Part shown: positions 23,851 to 31,933 of the stretch, piece by piece | Position numbering within the stretch: the first letter of the stretch is position 1 | How the letters are laid out: the number at the start of each line of letters is the position of its first letter | NCBI RefSeq assembly: GCF_043195105.1 | Contig: NZ_JBAFWO010000002.1 | Direction: 5' to 3' (one strand) | Source: NCEH01 sp002257205 | GTDB lineage: Bacteria; Pseudomonadota; Alphaproteobacteria; Rhizobiales; Xanthobacteraceae | Length of the DNA: 64,000 bases | The notes under the pieces: model-generated | Seen by the model: the letters and a program-made list of their open reading frames with translations, nothing else | What the model was told of the DNA's origin: nothing | The model's database searches: none | Position numbers and translations under genes: made by a program

Positions 23851-24777
23851 TCATTTGCCCCAGCGCAGGGCCAGGGGATCGAGCTCCCGCGCGATCTCCA
23901 GCAAGCCTTCGCGGGTGGCGGGATGCACCGGCTCCAGCGGATGGCGGACCGCGTCGGAGGAGATCACGCCACCTTCCATCATGGCGATCTTTGCCGCGCG
24001 CAGGCCGCACTGGCGGTTCTCGTAATTGATCAGCGGCAGCACGCGGGCATAGGCCTGCGCCGCCTCCGCACGACGCCCGGCCGCGTGGTGGTCGAGCACC
24101 GGGCGCAGCAGATCGGGCAGCAGCGCGCTCGACATCACGCCGGTGGCGCCGGCGTCGAGATCGGCCATCAGCGTGATGGCCTCCTCACCGTCGAACGGGC
24201 CCTCGACGGCATCGCCGCCGGCGGCGATGAGCGCGCGCAGCTTGGCGGCGGTGCCCGCCACCTCGATCTTGAAATAACGCACCAGCGGCAGCTCACGCGC
24301 AAGCCGGACCATGAAGGGCACGGAGAGCGACACGCCGCTCAGCGGCGCGTCCTGGAGCATCACCGGGATGCCGGCAGCGTCCGCCACGCGGGCGAAATGG
24401 TCGAAGATGGCCTGCTCGTCGAGGCGGATGCCGGCGCCGTGATAGGGCGGCATGAGCATGATGAGGCTGGCGCCCGCGGCCCGCGCATGGGCGGCGCGCT
24501 CGGCGGCGACGCGGGTGGAGAAATGGGAGCAGGTCACCATCACCGGCACGCGCCCCGCCACATGGGCGAGCGACAGTTCGGTGAGGATGCGGCGCTCCTC
24601 GTCGGTCAGGAGGAACTGTTCGGAATAATTGGCGAGGATGCAGATGCCGTCCACGCCCTGGTCGATCATGCAGTCCAGCACGCGGCGCTGGCCTTCGGGA
24701 TCAAGGTCGCCATTGGCGAGGAACGGGGTGGGCGCAACGGGAAACAGCCCGCGATAGGGCAGGGCGGCGGCAGTCAT
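23851..24777 (-). CDS. DapA-superfamily L-2-keto-3-deoxyarabonate dehydratase-like enzyme
   Basis: 308 residues. DHDPS/NAL-type barrel with Schiff-base Lys in VRYFKIE. The segments DGICILANYSEQF, LIMLMPPYHGA and IPVMLQDAPLSG, and the late LINYENRQCG, closely follow the Azospirillum L-2-keto-3-deoxyarabonate dehydratase as I remember it. That enzyme gives alpha-ketoglutarate semialdehyde, the substrate of the next gene's product. AGGAG precedes the start. 5-Keto-4-deoxyglucarate dehydratase is an alternative function giving the same product. Confidence 0.82.
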   Translation of the reverse strand: MTAAALPYRGLFPVAPTPFLANGDLDPEGQRRVLDCMIDQGVDGICILANYSEQFLLTDEERRILTELSLAHVAGRVPVMVTCSHFSTRVAAERAAHARAAGASLIMLMPPYHGAGIRLDEQAIFDHFARVADAAGIPVMLQDAPLSGVSLSVPFMVRLARELPLVRYFKIEVAGTAAKLRALIAAGGDAVEGPFDGEEAITLMADLDAGATGVMSSALLPDLLRPVLDHHAAGRRAEAAQAYARVLPLINYENRQCGLRAAKIAMMEGGVISSDAVRHPLEPVHPATREGLLEIARELDPLALRWGK

Positions 24778-24808
24778 GGCGGCTCCTGAGGCACGGTGCG
24801 AACTCGAA

Positions 24809-24827
24809 GGGGCGCACGTCGCGCCCC
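24809..24827 (-). other. Intercistronic hairpin after the binding protein gene
   Basis: GGGGCGC (24809-24815) and GCGCCCC (24821-24827) form a perfect 7-bp stem with a 5-base loop, 20 bases after the PAAT binding-protein stop. It sits between the transport and enzyme parts of the operon and probably trims or stabilises the transport message. Confidence 0.55.
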
Positions 24828-24846
24828 CTCCATCATTGGCGAAGTT

Positions 24847-25650
24847 TCACTCGGCCGGGAGGTTCTCGGGCAGGGACTGGCCGAAATACTTCTTATAGAT
24901 GCCGTTCAGCTTGCCGTTCTTCAGGTTGGCCGTCACCCACTCGTTCACGAACGTCTTCAGCTCGGGATCGGTCTTGCGCAGGCCGACGGCCATGGGATAG
25001 GCGGCCATCTCGATCTTCACCTCGAGCTGCTTGCCGGGGTTCTGCTCGGCCACCGCATTGGCGGTGGAGAGGGCTGCGGCCAGAATGTCCTGCTGCCCGG
25101 TGGCGACTGCGGTGTTGGCGGTGGCCTCGTCCTCATAGCGCACGATGTTGGCGGCGACCTTGGCCTCCTTGATGGTGCGTGTCAGCTCGATGTCGGCGGT
25201 GGTGCCGCGGGCAACCGCGATGGACTTTCCGGCCAGGTCGGCCGCGCCCTTGATGACCGTGGACTTGGGGGCGGATACCACCACCGGGATCACGCCGTAG
25301 GGGATGGAATAATCCACCACCTTCTTGCGCTCCGGCGTGATGGAAAAGGAGGCGATCACCAGGTCCACCTTGCCGGCCAGCAGCGTGGGCACGCGGTTCG
25401 CGCCCGAGACCGGCACCACTTCCAGCGGCACGCCGAGGTCCTGCGCCAGGAGCTTGGCGGTCTCGACGTCCGAGCCGGTCTCCTTGGCCTGCGCGTCCAG
25501 CATGCCGTAGGGCGGATGGCTGACATCGATGGCCACCAGCAGCTTGCCGCGCTGCTTGATGCCGGCGGGGGTCTCGGCGTTGGCGGCCAGCGGGCCGGCC
25601 ACCAGGGCGACGGCGAGCGCAAGCGTGCCGGCGATGCGGGTCATGGTCAT
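24847..25650 (-). CDS. PAAT-family ABC transporter substrate-binding protein
   Basis: 267 residues. Signal peptide ends near ANAETP (about residue 23). SBP family-3 features: GKLLVAIDVSHPPYGMLD near the N-terminus, VDLVIASFSITPERKKVVDYS, and the C-terminal NGIYKKYFGQ. The start at 25650 is set by GGAGGAG upstream. Family-3 proteins normally bind amino acids, but here the gene is embedded in a sugar-acid operon, so an acidic sugar or related polar compound is possible. Its ligand-binding Arg is not obvious: the SISxxxxR pattern reads SFSITPERKK. Confidence 0.88.
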   Translation of the reverse strand: MTMTRIAGTLALAVALVAGPLAANAETPAGIKQRGKLLVAIDVSHPPYGMLDAQAKETGSDVETAKLLAQDLGVPLEVVPVSGANRVPTLLAGKVDLVIASFSITPERKKVVDYSIPYGVIPVVVSAPKSTVIKGAADLAGKSIAVARGTTADIELTRTIKEAKVAANIVRYEDEATANTAVATGQQDILAAALSTANAVAEQNPGKQLEVKIEMAAYPMAVGLRKTDPELKTFVNEWVTANLKNGKLNGIYKKYFGQSLPENLPAE

Positions 25651-25700
25651 GGTCGAAAACTCCTCCGAATCTTGTTTTCTGTTGGCGTTGCAGGTGGGTG

Positions 25701-26498
25701 TCACAGGCCGTTGCCGACGAACTGGCGCAGTTCGACGGTCTGGGGATTGGCCAGCATCTCGCCCTTGCCGCTCTCCCACACCTTGCCCTGGTGCATGAAC
25801 ACCACGGCGTGGGCGACCGAGCGGGCGAAGGCCATTTCATGGGTGACGAGCATCATGGTCATGCCGCCCTTGGCGAGCCGCTCGATGACTTTCAGCACCT
25901 CGCCGGTCAGCTCGGGGTCGAGCGCCGAGGTGACCTCGTCGAACAGGATCAGCTTGGGATGCATGGCCAGCGAGCGGGCGATGGCGACCCGCTGCTGCTG
26001 GCCGCCGGAGAGCTGCTCGGGATAGCTCTGCGCCTTGTCGGCCAGCCCCACCTGCGCCAGCACCTCGGCGGCGAGGTCGCGCGCCTCGCCTTTACCGATG
26101 CGCTTCACCTTGCGGGGCGCCAGCGTCACGTTCTGCTCGACGGTCAGATGGGGGAACAGATTGTAGCTCTGGAATACGATGCCCACGTCCTGGCGCAGCT
26201 CGCGCAGGTCGACGGTGCCGCTGTGCAGGGCGCGCCCGCACACGGTCAATTCACCGCCGTCCACCTTCTCCAGGCCGTTGACGCAGCGCAACGCCGTGCT
26301 CTTGCCGGAGCCGCTGCGGCCGATCAGGGCCACCACCTCTCCCGGTGCCACGTCGAGGTCGATGCCCTTCAGCACGGCCAGCGCGCCGAAATTCTTGCGC
26401 ACGTCGCGGAAGCGCACGAGGGGCGCGGCGGGGCTGGTCATGGGAGGGCTCTCATGCGAAGCGGCGGAAGGGGCGGGGGCTTTCAAATGCAGGGTCAT
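25701..26498 (-). CDS. PAAT-family ABC transporter ATPase (GlnQ type)
   Basis: 265 residues. Walker A GRSGSGKST (Arg where Pro or Asn is usual), LRCVNGLE, Q-loop FQSYNLFPHLTV, signature LSGGQQQRVAIARSL, Walker B LILFDEVTSALDPEL, switch region VTHEMAFA: all as in amino-acid importers of the GlnQ/HisP group. The start at 26498 has GAGGAG upstream; MTSPAAPL at 26441 is a possible shorter start with a poorer ribosome site. It lies between permease and binding-protein genes of one transporter. Confidence 0.92.
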   Translation of the reverse strand: MTLHLKAPAPSAASHESPPMTSPAAPLVRFRDVRKNFGALAVLKGIDLDVAPGEVVALIGRSGSGKSTALRCVNGLEKVDGGELTVCGRALHSGTVDLRELRQDVGIVFQSYNLFPHLTVEQNVTLAPRKVKRIGKGEARDLAAEVLAQVGLADKAQSYPEQLSGGQQQRVAIARSLAMHPKLILFDEVTSALDPELTGEVLKVIERLAKGGMTMMLVTHEMAFARSVAHAVVFMHQGKVWESGKGEMLANPQTVELRQFVGNGL

Positions 26499-26507
26499 GC
26501 CGTCTCC

Positions 26508-27152
26508 TCAGCCGCGGTGCAGCCGCCGCTCGAACCGGCTCGCCAGCAGCGACATGGGAAAGCAGATGGCGAAATAGATCACCGCGGCGATGGTGAAGAC
26601 CGTGAACGGCCGGAAGGTGGAATTGTTGATCACCTTGGCCGAATAGGTGAGGTCGAAGAAATTGATGACCACCGAATAGGAGGTGTTCTTCACGATCTGC
26701 ACCAGGAAGCCCACGGTGGGCGGCACCGCGATGCGCAGGGCCTGGGGCAGGATCACGAACACGAAGCGTTGGGTGGAGGTGAGCGCGAGGCACTCGCCCG
26801 CTTCCCACTGGGTGCGCGGCACGGCGAGGATGCAGCCCTTCCAGATTTCGCCGAGATAGGCGCCCGCATAGAGCGTCATGGCGACGCCTGCCGCCACCAG
26901 CGCCGGCACGTCGAAGCCGCCGATGCTGATGCCGAAATAGACCACGAACATGATGACCGGCAGGGGAATGCCCTGCACCACCTGTACCAGCACGCCGGAC
27001 AGCGCGCGCGCAAGCCGGCTCTTTGCGGAACGCGCGAGCGCGACCGGAAGCCCGAGCAGCGTGCCGCCGACGAAGCCGAGCAGCGAGAGCACGATGGTCC
27101 AGCCCGCGCCGCGAAAGAGATAGGCGATCTGCTCGATGGTCAGTCCCAGCAT
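26508..27152 (-). CDS. PAAT-family ABC transporter permease, second subunit
   Basis: 214 residues with the HEQRO-type EAA loop (QWEAGECLALTSTQRFVFVILPQALR is the region; the core is EAGECLAL) and five membrane segments, as in HisM/GlnP proteins. The gene starts seven bases after the stop of the first permease gene and ends ten bases before the ATPase start. The two permeases form a heterodimeric channel. Confidence 0.9.
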   Translation of the reverse strand: MLGLTIEQIAYLFRGAGWTIVLSLLGFVGGTLLGLPVALARSAKSRLARALSGVLVQVVQGIPLPVIMFVVYFGISIGGFDVPALVAAGVAMTLYAGAYLGEIWKGCILAVPRTQWEAGECLALTSTQRFVFVILPQALRIAVPPTVGFLVQIVKNTSYSVVINFFDLTYSAKVINNSTFRPFTVFTIAAVIYFAICFPMSLLASRFERRLHRG

Positions 27153-27159
27153 CAGAGCC

Positions 27160-27843
27160 TCACAGCGGGGTGCCGAGCCGGCGCCGGCGGGGGAAGGAGA
27201 CCTGGGCCACGCCGAGCAGCGTGAGGCGCAGGAGCGAGGCCGTCACGAGATAGATGACGGCGATCACGAGATAGACTTCGAAGCCGCGGAAGGTGAAGGA
27301 CTGGATCATGTAGGCAACCCCGGTCAGCTCCTCCGCCGAGATCTGTGACATGATCGAGGTGGCCAGCATCATCAGCACGAACTGGCTGACGAGGGCGGGA
27401 TAGACCCGCTCCACCGCCTGGGGCAGCTGCACCGACCACAAGGCCTGGCTCGGCTTCAGCGCGAGGCAGGAGGCGGCCTCGATCTGGCCCTTGGGGATGC
27501 TCAGGAAACCGGCGCGCATGATCTCGGCAGTATAGGCTCCGACATTGATCACGAGCGCGATCACCGCCGCCGCGAACGGACCGATCCGCACCTGGAGCAC
27601 GGCGAGACCGAAGAACAGCCAGAACACCTGGATGATGAGCGGCGTGTTGCGGATGCCTTCCACATAGATCACCACCGCCCGCCGCGCCCAGGGTGGGCCA
27701 TACAGGCGGCCGACCGCGCAGAGCGTGCCGAGCGCGAAGCCTGGCAGGATGGACGCGGTCGTCATTCCCAGAGTCAGCCAGATGCCATGCCACAGGTCTG
27801 GCAAATATTCATCCAGGAATGAGAAATCGAATTCGTAGGACAA
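27160..27843 (-). CDS. PAAT-family ABC transporter permease, first subunit
   Basis: 227 residues; amino-acid-type permease with YVEGIRNTPLIIQVFWLFFG near residue 80 and EAASCLALKPSQALW as EAA loop. The frame opens with a TTG at 27843 (LSYEFDFSF); only a weak ribosome site (CGGA) is seen upstream. It is the first gene of a seven-gene minus-strand run to 21393: two permeases, ATPase, binding protein, keto-deoxy acid dehydratase, aldehyde dehydrogenase and AroE-like enzyme. Confidence 0.88.
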   Translation of the reverse strand: MSYEFDFSFLDEYLPDLWHGIWLTLGMTTASILPGFALGTLCAVGRLYGPPWARRAVVIYVEGIRNTPLIIQVFWLFFGLAVLQVRIGPFAAAVIALVINVGAYTAEIMRAGFLSIPKGQIEAASCLALKPSQALWSVQLPQAVERVYPALVSQFVLMMLATSIMSQISAEELTGVAYMIQSFTFRGFEVYLVIAVIYLVTASLLRLTLLGVAQVSFPRRRRLGTPL

Positions 27844-27921
27844 GGCAAAAATCCGCGTCTTCAGAAGCGAAATTCATCGCATTCGATAAATATATAAACC
27901 TAGCGTGACGATACGTAACGC

Positions 27922-27953
27922 TTCCATCTCCGATCTGTGCTCGGGAGATGGAA
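27922..27953. promoter_or_regulatory. Strong hairpin in the divergent control region
   Basis: TTCCATCTCC (27922-27931) pairs perfectly with GGAGATGGAA (27944-27953), 12-base loop, and TTTT follows on the plus strand. It lies in the AT-rich 200-base gap between the PAAT operon and the UxaA-type gene. It could be a large operator, or a leader terminator for the rightward transcript. Confidence 0.5.
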
Positions 27954-28036
27954 TTTTATGGTGTCATATCAGGGGCATAGGCGTTCTTTCCTGCCTATAT
28001 TATTATCATTTTTCTATTGACTGGAGGACATCTAAC

Positions 28037-28048
28037 ATGATTGATTGA
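28037..28048 (+). other. Three-codon leader ORF coupled to the dehydratase start
   Basis: ATGATTGATTGA encodes Met-Ile-Asp-stop. It is preceded by GGAGG (28023-28027) at nine bases' distance, the best ribosome site in the region. Its stop overlaps the dehydratase ATG as TGATG (28046-28050). Translation of the dehydratase may depend on re-initiation here. Confidence 0.4.
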
Positions 28049-29625
28049 TGCACGCAATAATCATTTTAGCGGATAATTCCATGCTGACGACGCGCACGGC
28101 CTCCCCGGTGATCCAACTGAACGCGCGGGACAATGTGGCCGTGGCCCGATCCGCCATTCCCGCAGGCACGCCGGTGCAGATGGAGGCGGCCGCCATCGTC
28201 GCGCTGGCCCAAATTCCGAGCGGCCACAAGATGGCGATTCGCGCCATCGCGGCGGGGGAGCCGGTGCTGAAATATGGCCAGGTGATCGGCATCGCCAGCA
28301 CCGACATCGCCCCCGGCGCGCACGTGCACCTGCACAATCTCGCCATGCAGGAGAGCGGCGTCGATCACCATTTCGCGCAGGATGCCCGCCCCACCCCGCT
28401 GCTGCCTGAGGGCGAGCGCCGCACTTTCGAAGGCTATGTGCGCGCCGACGGGCAGGTGGGCACACGCAATTATATCGGCATCGTCAGCTCGGTGAACTGC
28501 TCGGCCACGGTGGCGCGCGCCATCGCCGACGGGTTCAATCGCGGCGGCGGCCTTGACGGGTTCGAGAACGTGGACGGCGTGGTCGCGCTCACCCATGGCA
28601 CCGGCTGCGCCATCAACACCAAGACCGAAGGCTATGCCTATCTCACCCGCGTGCTGAGCGGCTATGCGAAGAACCCCAATTTCGCCGGCATCCTGATGAT
28701 CGGCCTCGGCTGCGAGACCAACCAGATCGACCCCATCGTGAAGAAGTTCGGGCTTGAGGAAGGCCCGTTCCTGCGCACCATGACGATCCAGCACCTGGGC
28801 GGCACTCGAAAGACCGTCGAAGTGGCCTCCGCCATCATCCGCGAGATGCTGCCTGCCGTGAACGCCGCAAAGCGCACTACCGTGCCGCTCTCCGGCCTCA
28901 AGGTGGCGCTGCAGTGTGGCGGTTCGGACGGCTATTCGGGCATTTCCGCCAATCCGGCGCTGGGCCATGCGGCCGACCTCGTGGTGCAGCACGGCGGGAC
29001 GGCGGTGCTGAGCGAGACGCCGGAAATCTACGGCGCCGAGCACCTGCTGACGCGCCGGGCGGTCACCCCCGCCGTGGCGCAGAAGCTGGTGGACCGCATC
29101 GATTGGTGGCGCCGCTACACCGAGCGCAACGAGGCGGAGCTGAACAACAATCCCTCCCACGGCAACAAGGCGGGCGGGCTTACCACCATCCTGGAAAAAT
29201 CGCTGGGGGCGGTGGCCAAGGGCGGCACCATGCCGCTGGAGGCGGTCTATGAATATGCCGAGATCATCGACCGCACGGGCTTTGTGTTCATGGACACGCC
29301 CGGCTACGATCCGGTCGCCGTCACCGGCCAGGTGGCGGGGGGCTGCAACGTCATCGTCTTCACGACCGGCCGGGGCTCGGTCTCCGGCTTCAAGCCTGCT
29401 CCCTGCATCAAGGTCGCGACCAACAACGAGATGTACCAGCACATGCAGGAGGACATGGACGTCAATTGCGGTGGTATCGTCACCGGGGAGGATACCATCG
29501 AGGCGGCCGGGGAGCGGATTTTCGAGACCATCATCGCCATCGCCTCGGGCGCGCATACGCTGAGCGAGGATTTCGGCTTCGGCGACAATGAATTCGTGCC
29601 ATGGCAAATCGGCGCGGTCACCTGA
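28048..29625 (+). CDS. UxaA/GarD-family altronate or galactarate dehydratase
   Basis: 525 residues, combining the small SAF N-terminal domain (about 15-95; DNVAVARSAIPAGTPV) and the large catalytic domain of UxaA proteins. Typical stretches: GYVRADGQVGTRNYIGI, VALTHGTGCAI, GLGCETNQ, LQCGGSDGYSGISANPALG, NPSHGNKAGGLTTI. These iron-dependent enzymes dehydrate altronate, galactarate or related acids. The start is uncertain: ATG 28048 (coupled to a leader ORF) or ATG 28081 (MLTTRTASPV); family homology begins after both. It is divergent from the PAAT operon, whose enzymes could carry the product to 2-oxoglutarate. Confidence 0.87.
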   Translation: MHAIIILADNSMLTTRTASPVIQLNARDNVAVARSAIPAGTPVQMEAAAIVALAQIPSGHKMAIRAIAAGEPVLKYGQVIGIASTDIAPGAHVHLHNLAMQESGVDHHFAQDARPTPLLPEGERRTFEGYVRADGQVGTRNYIGIVSSVNCSATVARAIADGFNRGGGLDGFENVDGVVALTHGTGCAINTKTEGYAYLTRVLSGYAKNPNFAGILMIGLGCETNQIDPIVKKFGLEEGPFLRTMTIQHLGGTRKTVEVASAIIREMLPAVNAAKRTTVPLSGLKVALQCGGSDGYSGISANPALGHAADLVVQHGGTAVLSETPEIYGAEHLLTRRAVTPAVAQKLVDRIDWWRRYTERNEAELNNNPSHGNKAGGLTTILEKSLGAVAKGGTMPLEAVYEYAEIIDRTGFVFMDTPGYDPVAVTGQVAGGCNVIVFTTGRGSVSGFKPAPCIKVATNNEMYQHMQEDMDVNCGGIVTGEDTIEAAGERIFETIIAIASGAHTLSEDFGFGDNEFVPWQIGAVT

Positions 29626-30614
29626 GCCGCGGCAAGGAGGCGCCGGTCGTCGACCGGACGCCCGCCTATGCTTTGATCGCGGAGCAACTGCGCCGCTCGA
29701 TCTGCGGTGGCTCCCTGCCGCAGGGCGCGGTGTTGCTGGAAGGGCCGCTCGCGGCCCTGTTCGGCTCCAGCCGCTCGCCGGTGAAGCAGGCTTTGTCGGA
29801 ACTTGAAAGCGAGGGGCTGCTCAGCCGGTTTGAGGGGCGTGGCCTGCTGGTCGGGCGCACCGAGACGCCGCAGCGCGTCAAGATCACCTCGGCCATGCTC
29901 CAGATGCAGGCCGAGCCCCCGGCCGCCGCCAAATCCTTCGCCTGGCAGTCGCTTTATTATGATTTCGAGCGCGAGATCATCCTGCGCTCGGTGTTTGGCC
30001 GTTTCCGCGTGAACGAACTGGCCCTGGCGCGCCATTTCGACGTGGGGCGCACGGTGGCGCGCGACCTGCTCATCCATGCGCGCGAGGTGGGCATCGTCTC
30101 CAAGGGCGAGAAATCCCATTGGTGGATCGTGCCGCTGGACGAAGCCCGCTTCCACGACCTCTATGAGCTGCGCATCCTGCTGGAGCCGGTGGCGCTGGAA
30201 AGCGCCATAGGCCGGATCCCGACGGCGCAGCTCGACAGTGTCGAAGCCCGGCTGAAGGACGTGATCGCACGCTTCCCGCAGGTGGATATTTCCGACCTCG
30301 ACGTGCTGGAAGCCGATCTGCACATCGACTGCGTCGGCCACGGCCGCAATCCGGAACTCATCGAGGCGCTGCGGCGCACGCGCTGCATCCTGGTCTCGGG
30401 CAAGCACATCCAGGTGGCGCTGAATCGTGCGACCCTGGTGGATCCCTTCATGGACGAGCATCTGGATATCGTGCGGGCCGTGCGACGCGGCAGCGGGGCT
30501 GTGGCGAAGAAGGCGCTGGTGGCGCATCTGCGCGCGTCCAGCCAGAAGGCCGCCGAACGCCTCGCCGCCTTCCGCGCCTCCCAGAGCGTGCCGCATCTGC
30601 CGTATATCGCCTGA
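29601..30614 (+). CDS. GntR-family regulator with two winged-helix domains
   Basis: 337 residues, about 100 longer than ordinary FCD-GntR proteins. A first GntR-like winged helix spans about 22-80 (PLAALFGSSRSPVKQALSEL). A second occupies about 112-175 (ELALARHFDVGRTVARDLLI), followed directly by a helical FCD-type ligand domain with ELRILLEPVALESA. The start at 29601 lies inside the dehydratase gene, giving a 25-base overlap and suggesting coupled translation. It probably regulates the dehydratase and the divergent PAAT operon. Confidence 0.8.
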   Translation: MANRRGHLSRGKEAPVVDRTPAYALIAEQLRRSICGGSLPQGAVLLEGPLAALFGSSRSPVKQALSELESEGLLSRFEGRGLLVGRTETPQRVKITSAMLQMQAEPPAAAKSFAWQSLYYDFEREIILRSVFGRFRVNELALARHFDVGRTVARDLLIHAREVGIVSKGEKSHWWIVPLDEARFHDLYELRILLEPVALESAIGRIPTAQLDSVEARLKDVIARFPQVDISDLDVLEADLHIDCVGHGRNPELIEALRRTRCILVSGKHIQVALNRATLVDPFMDEHLDIVRAVRRGSGAVAKKALVAHLRASSQKAAERLAAFRASQSVPHLPYIA

Positions 30615-30769
30615 GGCGCATATTGCCGGGCACTTCGGTGCCGAACGGGCTCGGATTCCGGCGCGGACCATCTCGAAACCCGGAGCAGGCAGGTGCGTGG
30701 ACGTGACCTTACGCGCAGCGTAAACACGTGAACCGTTTCGGATGCGCGCAAGGCAAGAGGCTCGACCCC

Positions 30770-31933
30770 ATGTTCCCGCAACAGCTGGATCTCCCCCGCG
30801 CGACCCTCGCCGTCCTGTTCATCGTCGGGCTGATCGTCACCAGCTTTCTGATTCTGCAACCGTTCCTGCCGGCCATCGTCTGGTCGACGACGCTGGTCAT
30901 TGCCACATGGCCGTTGATGTTGTGGGTGCAGGAGCACACGGGAAACCGCCGCGCGCTGGCGGTCCTGATCATGACCGTCGCCCTTCTGCTGGTGCTGATT
31001 ATCCCGTTCTGGCTGGCGGTCGGCACCATTGTCGCCAATCGGGACCAACTCACCGAACTGGCGCGGGCCGCATTGTCCATACGGGTTCCGGCCCCTCCGA
31101 GCTGGCTTGCCGAGGTGCCGCTGTTCGGAGCAACCGCCGCCGAGATGTGGGGGCAAGTGACATCTGCGGGGCTCGACGATCTCACGCCGCGCTTGACGCC
31201 CTATGCCGGCGCCTTCACGCAATGGTTCGCATCCGCGGCCGGCGGCTTGGCCGGGATGTTCGTCCAGTTCCTGCTGACCACGGTGCTGGCCGCATGCATT
31301 TACGCCCAGGGCGAAAAGGGCGCGGAAATCGCGCTCGGCTTTGGCCGGCGCCTGGGCGGAGGTCGCGGGGAAATGGTGATCCTGCTGATCGGCCGCGCGG
31401 TGCGGGGCGTTGCGCTCGGCGTGGTGGTGACGGCGCTGGCGCAAAGCGCGCTCGGCGGCATCGCGCTGCTGGCGGTGGGGGTGCCGTTCGCACCCGTGCT
31501 GACGGCCCTGATGTTCATGTTGTGCCTGGTCCAGATCGGCCCCGGCCTTGTGCTTTTCCCCGCAGCATTCTGGATGTATTACAGCGGGGATACCGTCTGG
31601 GCCTCCGTCCTCCTGGTCATGGCGGTCATCACCGTGACGATGGACAATTTCCTTCGCCCCTTTCTCATCAAGAAAGGCGCGGATTTGCCGATCCTTCTGA
31701 TATTCGGCGGGGTCGTCGGCGGCCTCATCGCCTTTGGGATGCTGGGGATATTTCTTGGTCCGACGATCCTCGCGGTTGCATATACTTTGCTCAACATATG
31801 GATCTCGGCCGGCCGCGAACTCACACCGATGGCAGATCCGGGTGAGCAAAGCGAGACAGGTGAAGCCGTGCCTGGCTTATGTCCGGTCACCCGCGATCGT
31901 GGCGCGCGCGAGGGCGGCGACACCGCTGCGTAA
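30770..31933 (+). CDS. AI-2E/PerM-family membrane transporter
   Basis: 387 residues, with hydrophobic segments throughout: an N-terminal pair, a soluble insertion (about 90-150), then the conserved block QSALGGIALLAVGVP, followed by VQIGPGLVLFPAAFW and the DNFLRPFLIKKG segment typical of YdiK/PerM proteins. Family members export small signals or act as sodium/proton antiporters; the role here is unknown. The start at 30770 has AGAGG upstream; a GTG 14 codons earlier (30728) is an alternative. The last 57 bases overlap tail-to-tail with the CoA ligase gene. Its C-terminus is a charged non-membrane tail. Confidence 0.82.
   Translation: MFPQQLDLPRATLAVLFIVGLIVTSFLILQPFLPAIVWSTTLVIATWPLMLWVQEHTGNRRALAVLIMTVALLLVLIIPFWLAVGTIVANRDQLTELARAALSIRVPAPPSWLAEVPLFGATAAEMWGQVTSAGLDDLTPRLTPYAGAFTQWFASAAGGLAGMFVQFLLTTVLAACIYAQGEKGAEIALGFGRRLGGGRGEMVILLIGRAVRGVALGVVVTALAQSALGGIALLAVGVPFAPVLTALMFMLCLVQIGPGLVLFPAAFWMYYSGDTVWASVLLVMAVITVTMDNFLRPFLIKKGADLPILLIFGGVVGGLIAFGMLGIFLGPTILAVAYTLLNIWISAGRELTPMADPGEQSETGEAVPGLCPVTRDRGAREGGDTAA

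Noticed and set aside
30161..31849. Minus-strand ORF of 562 codons opposite the GntR and AI-2E genes
   Set aside because: Low-complexity charged product spanning two unrelated real genes.
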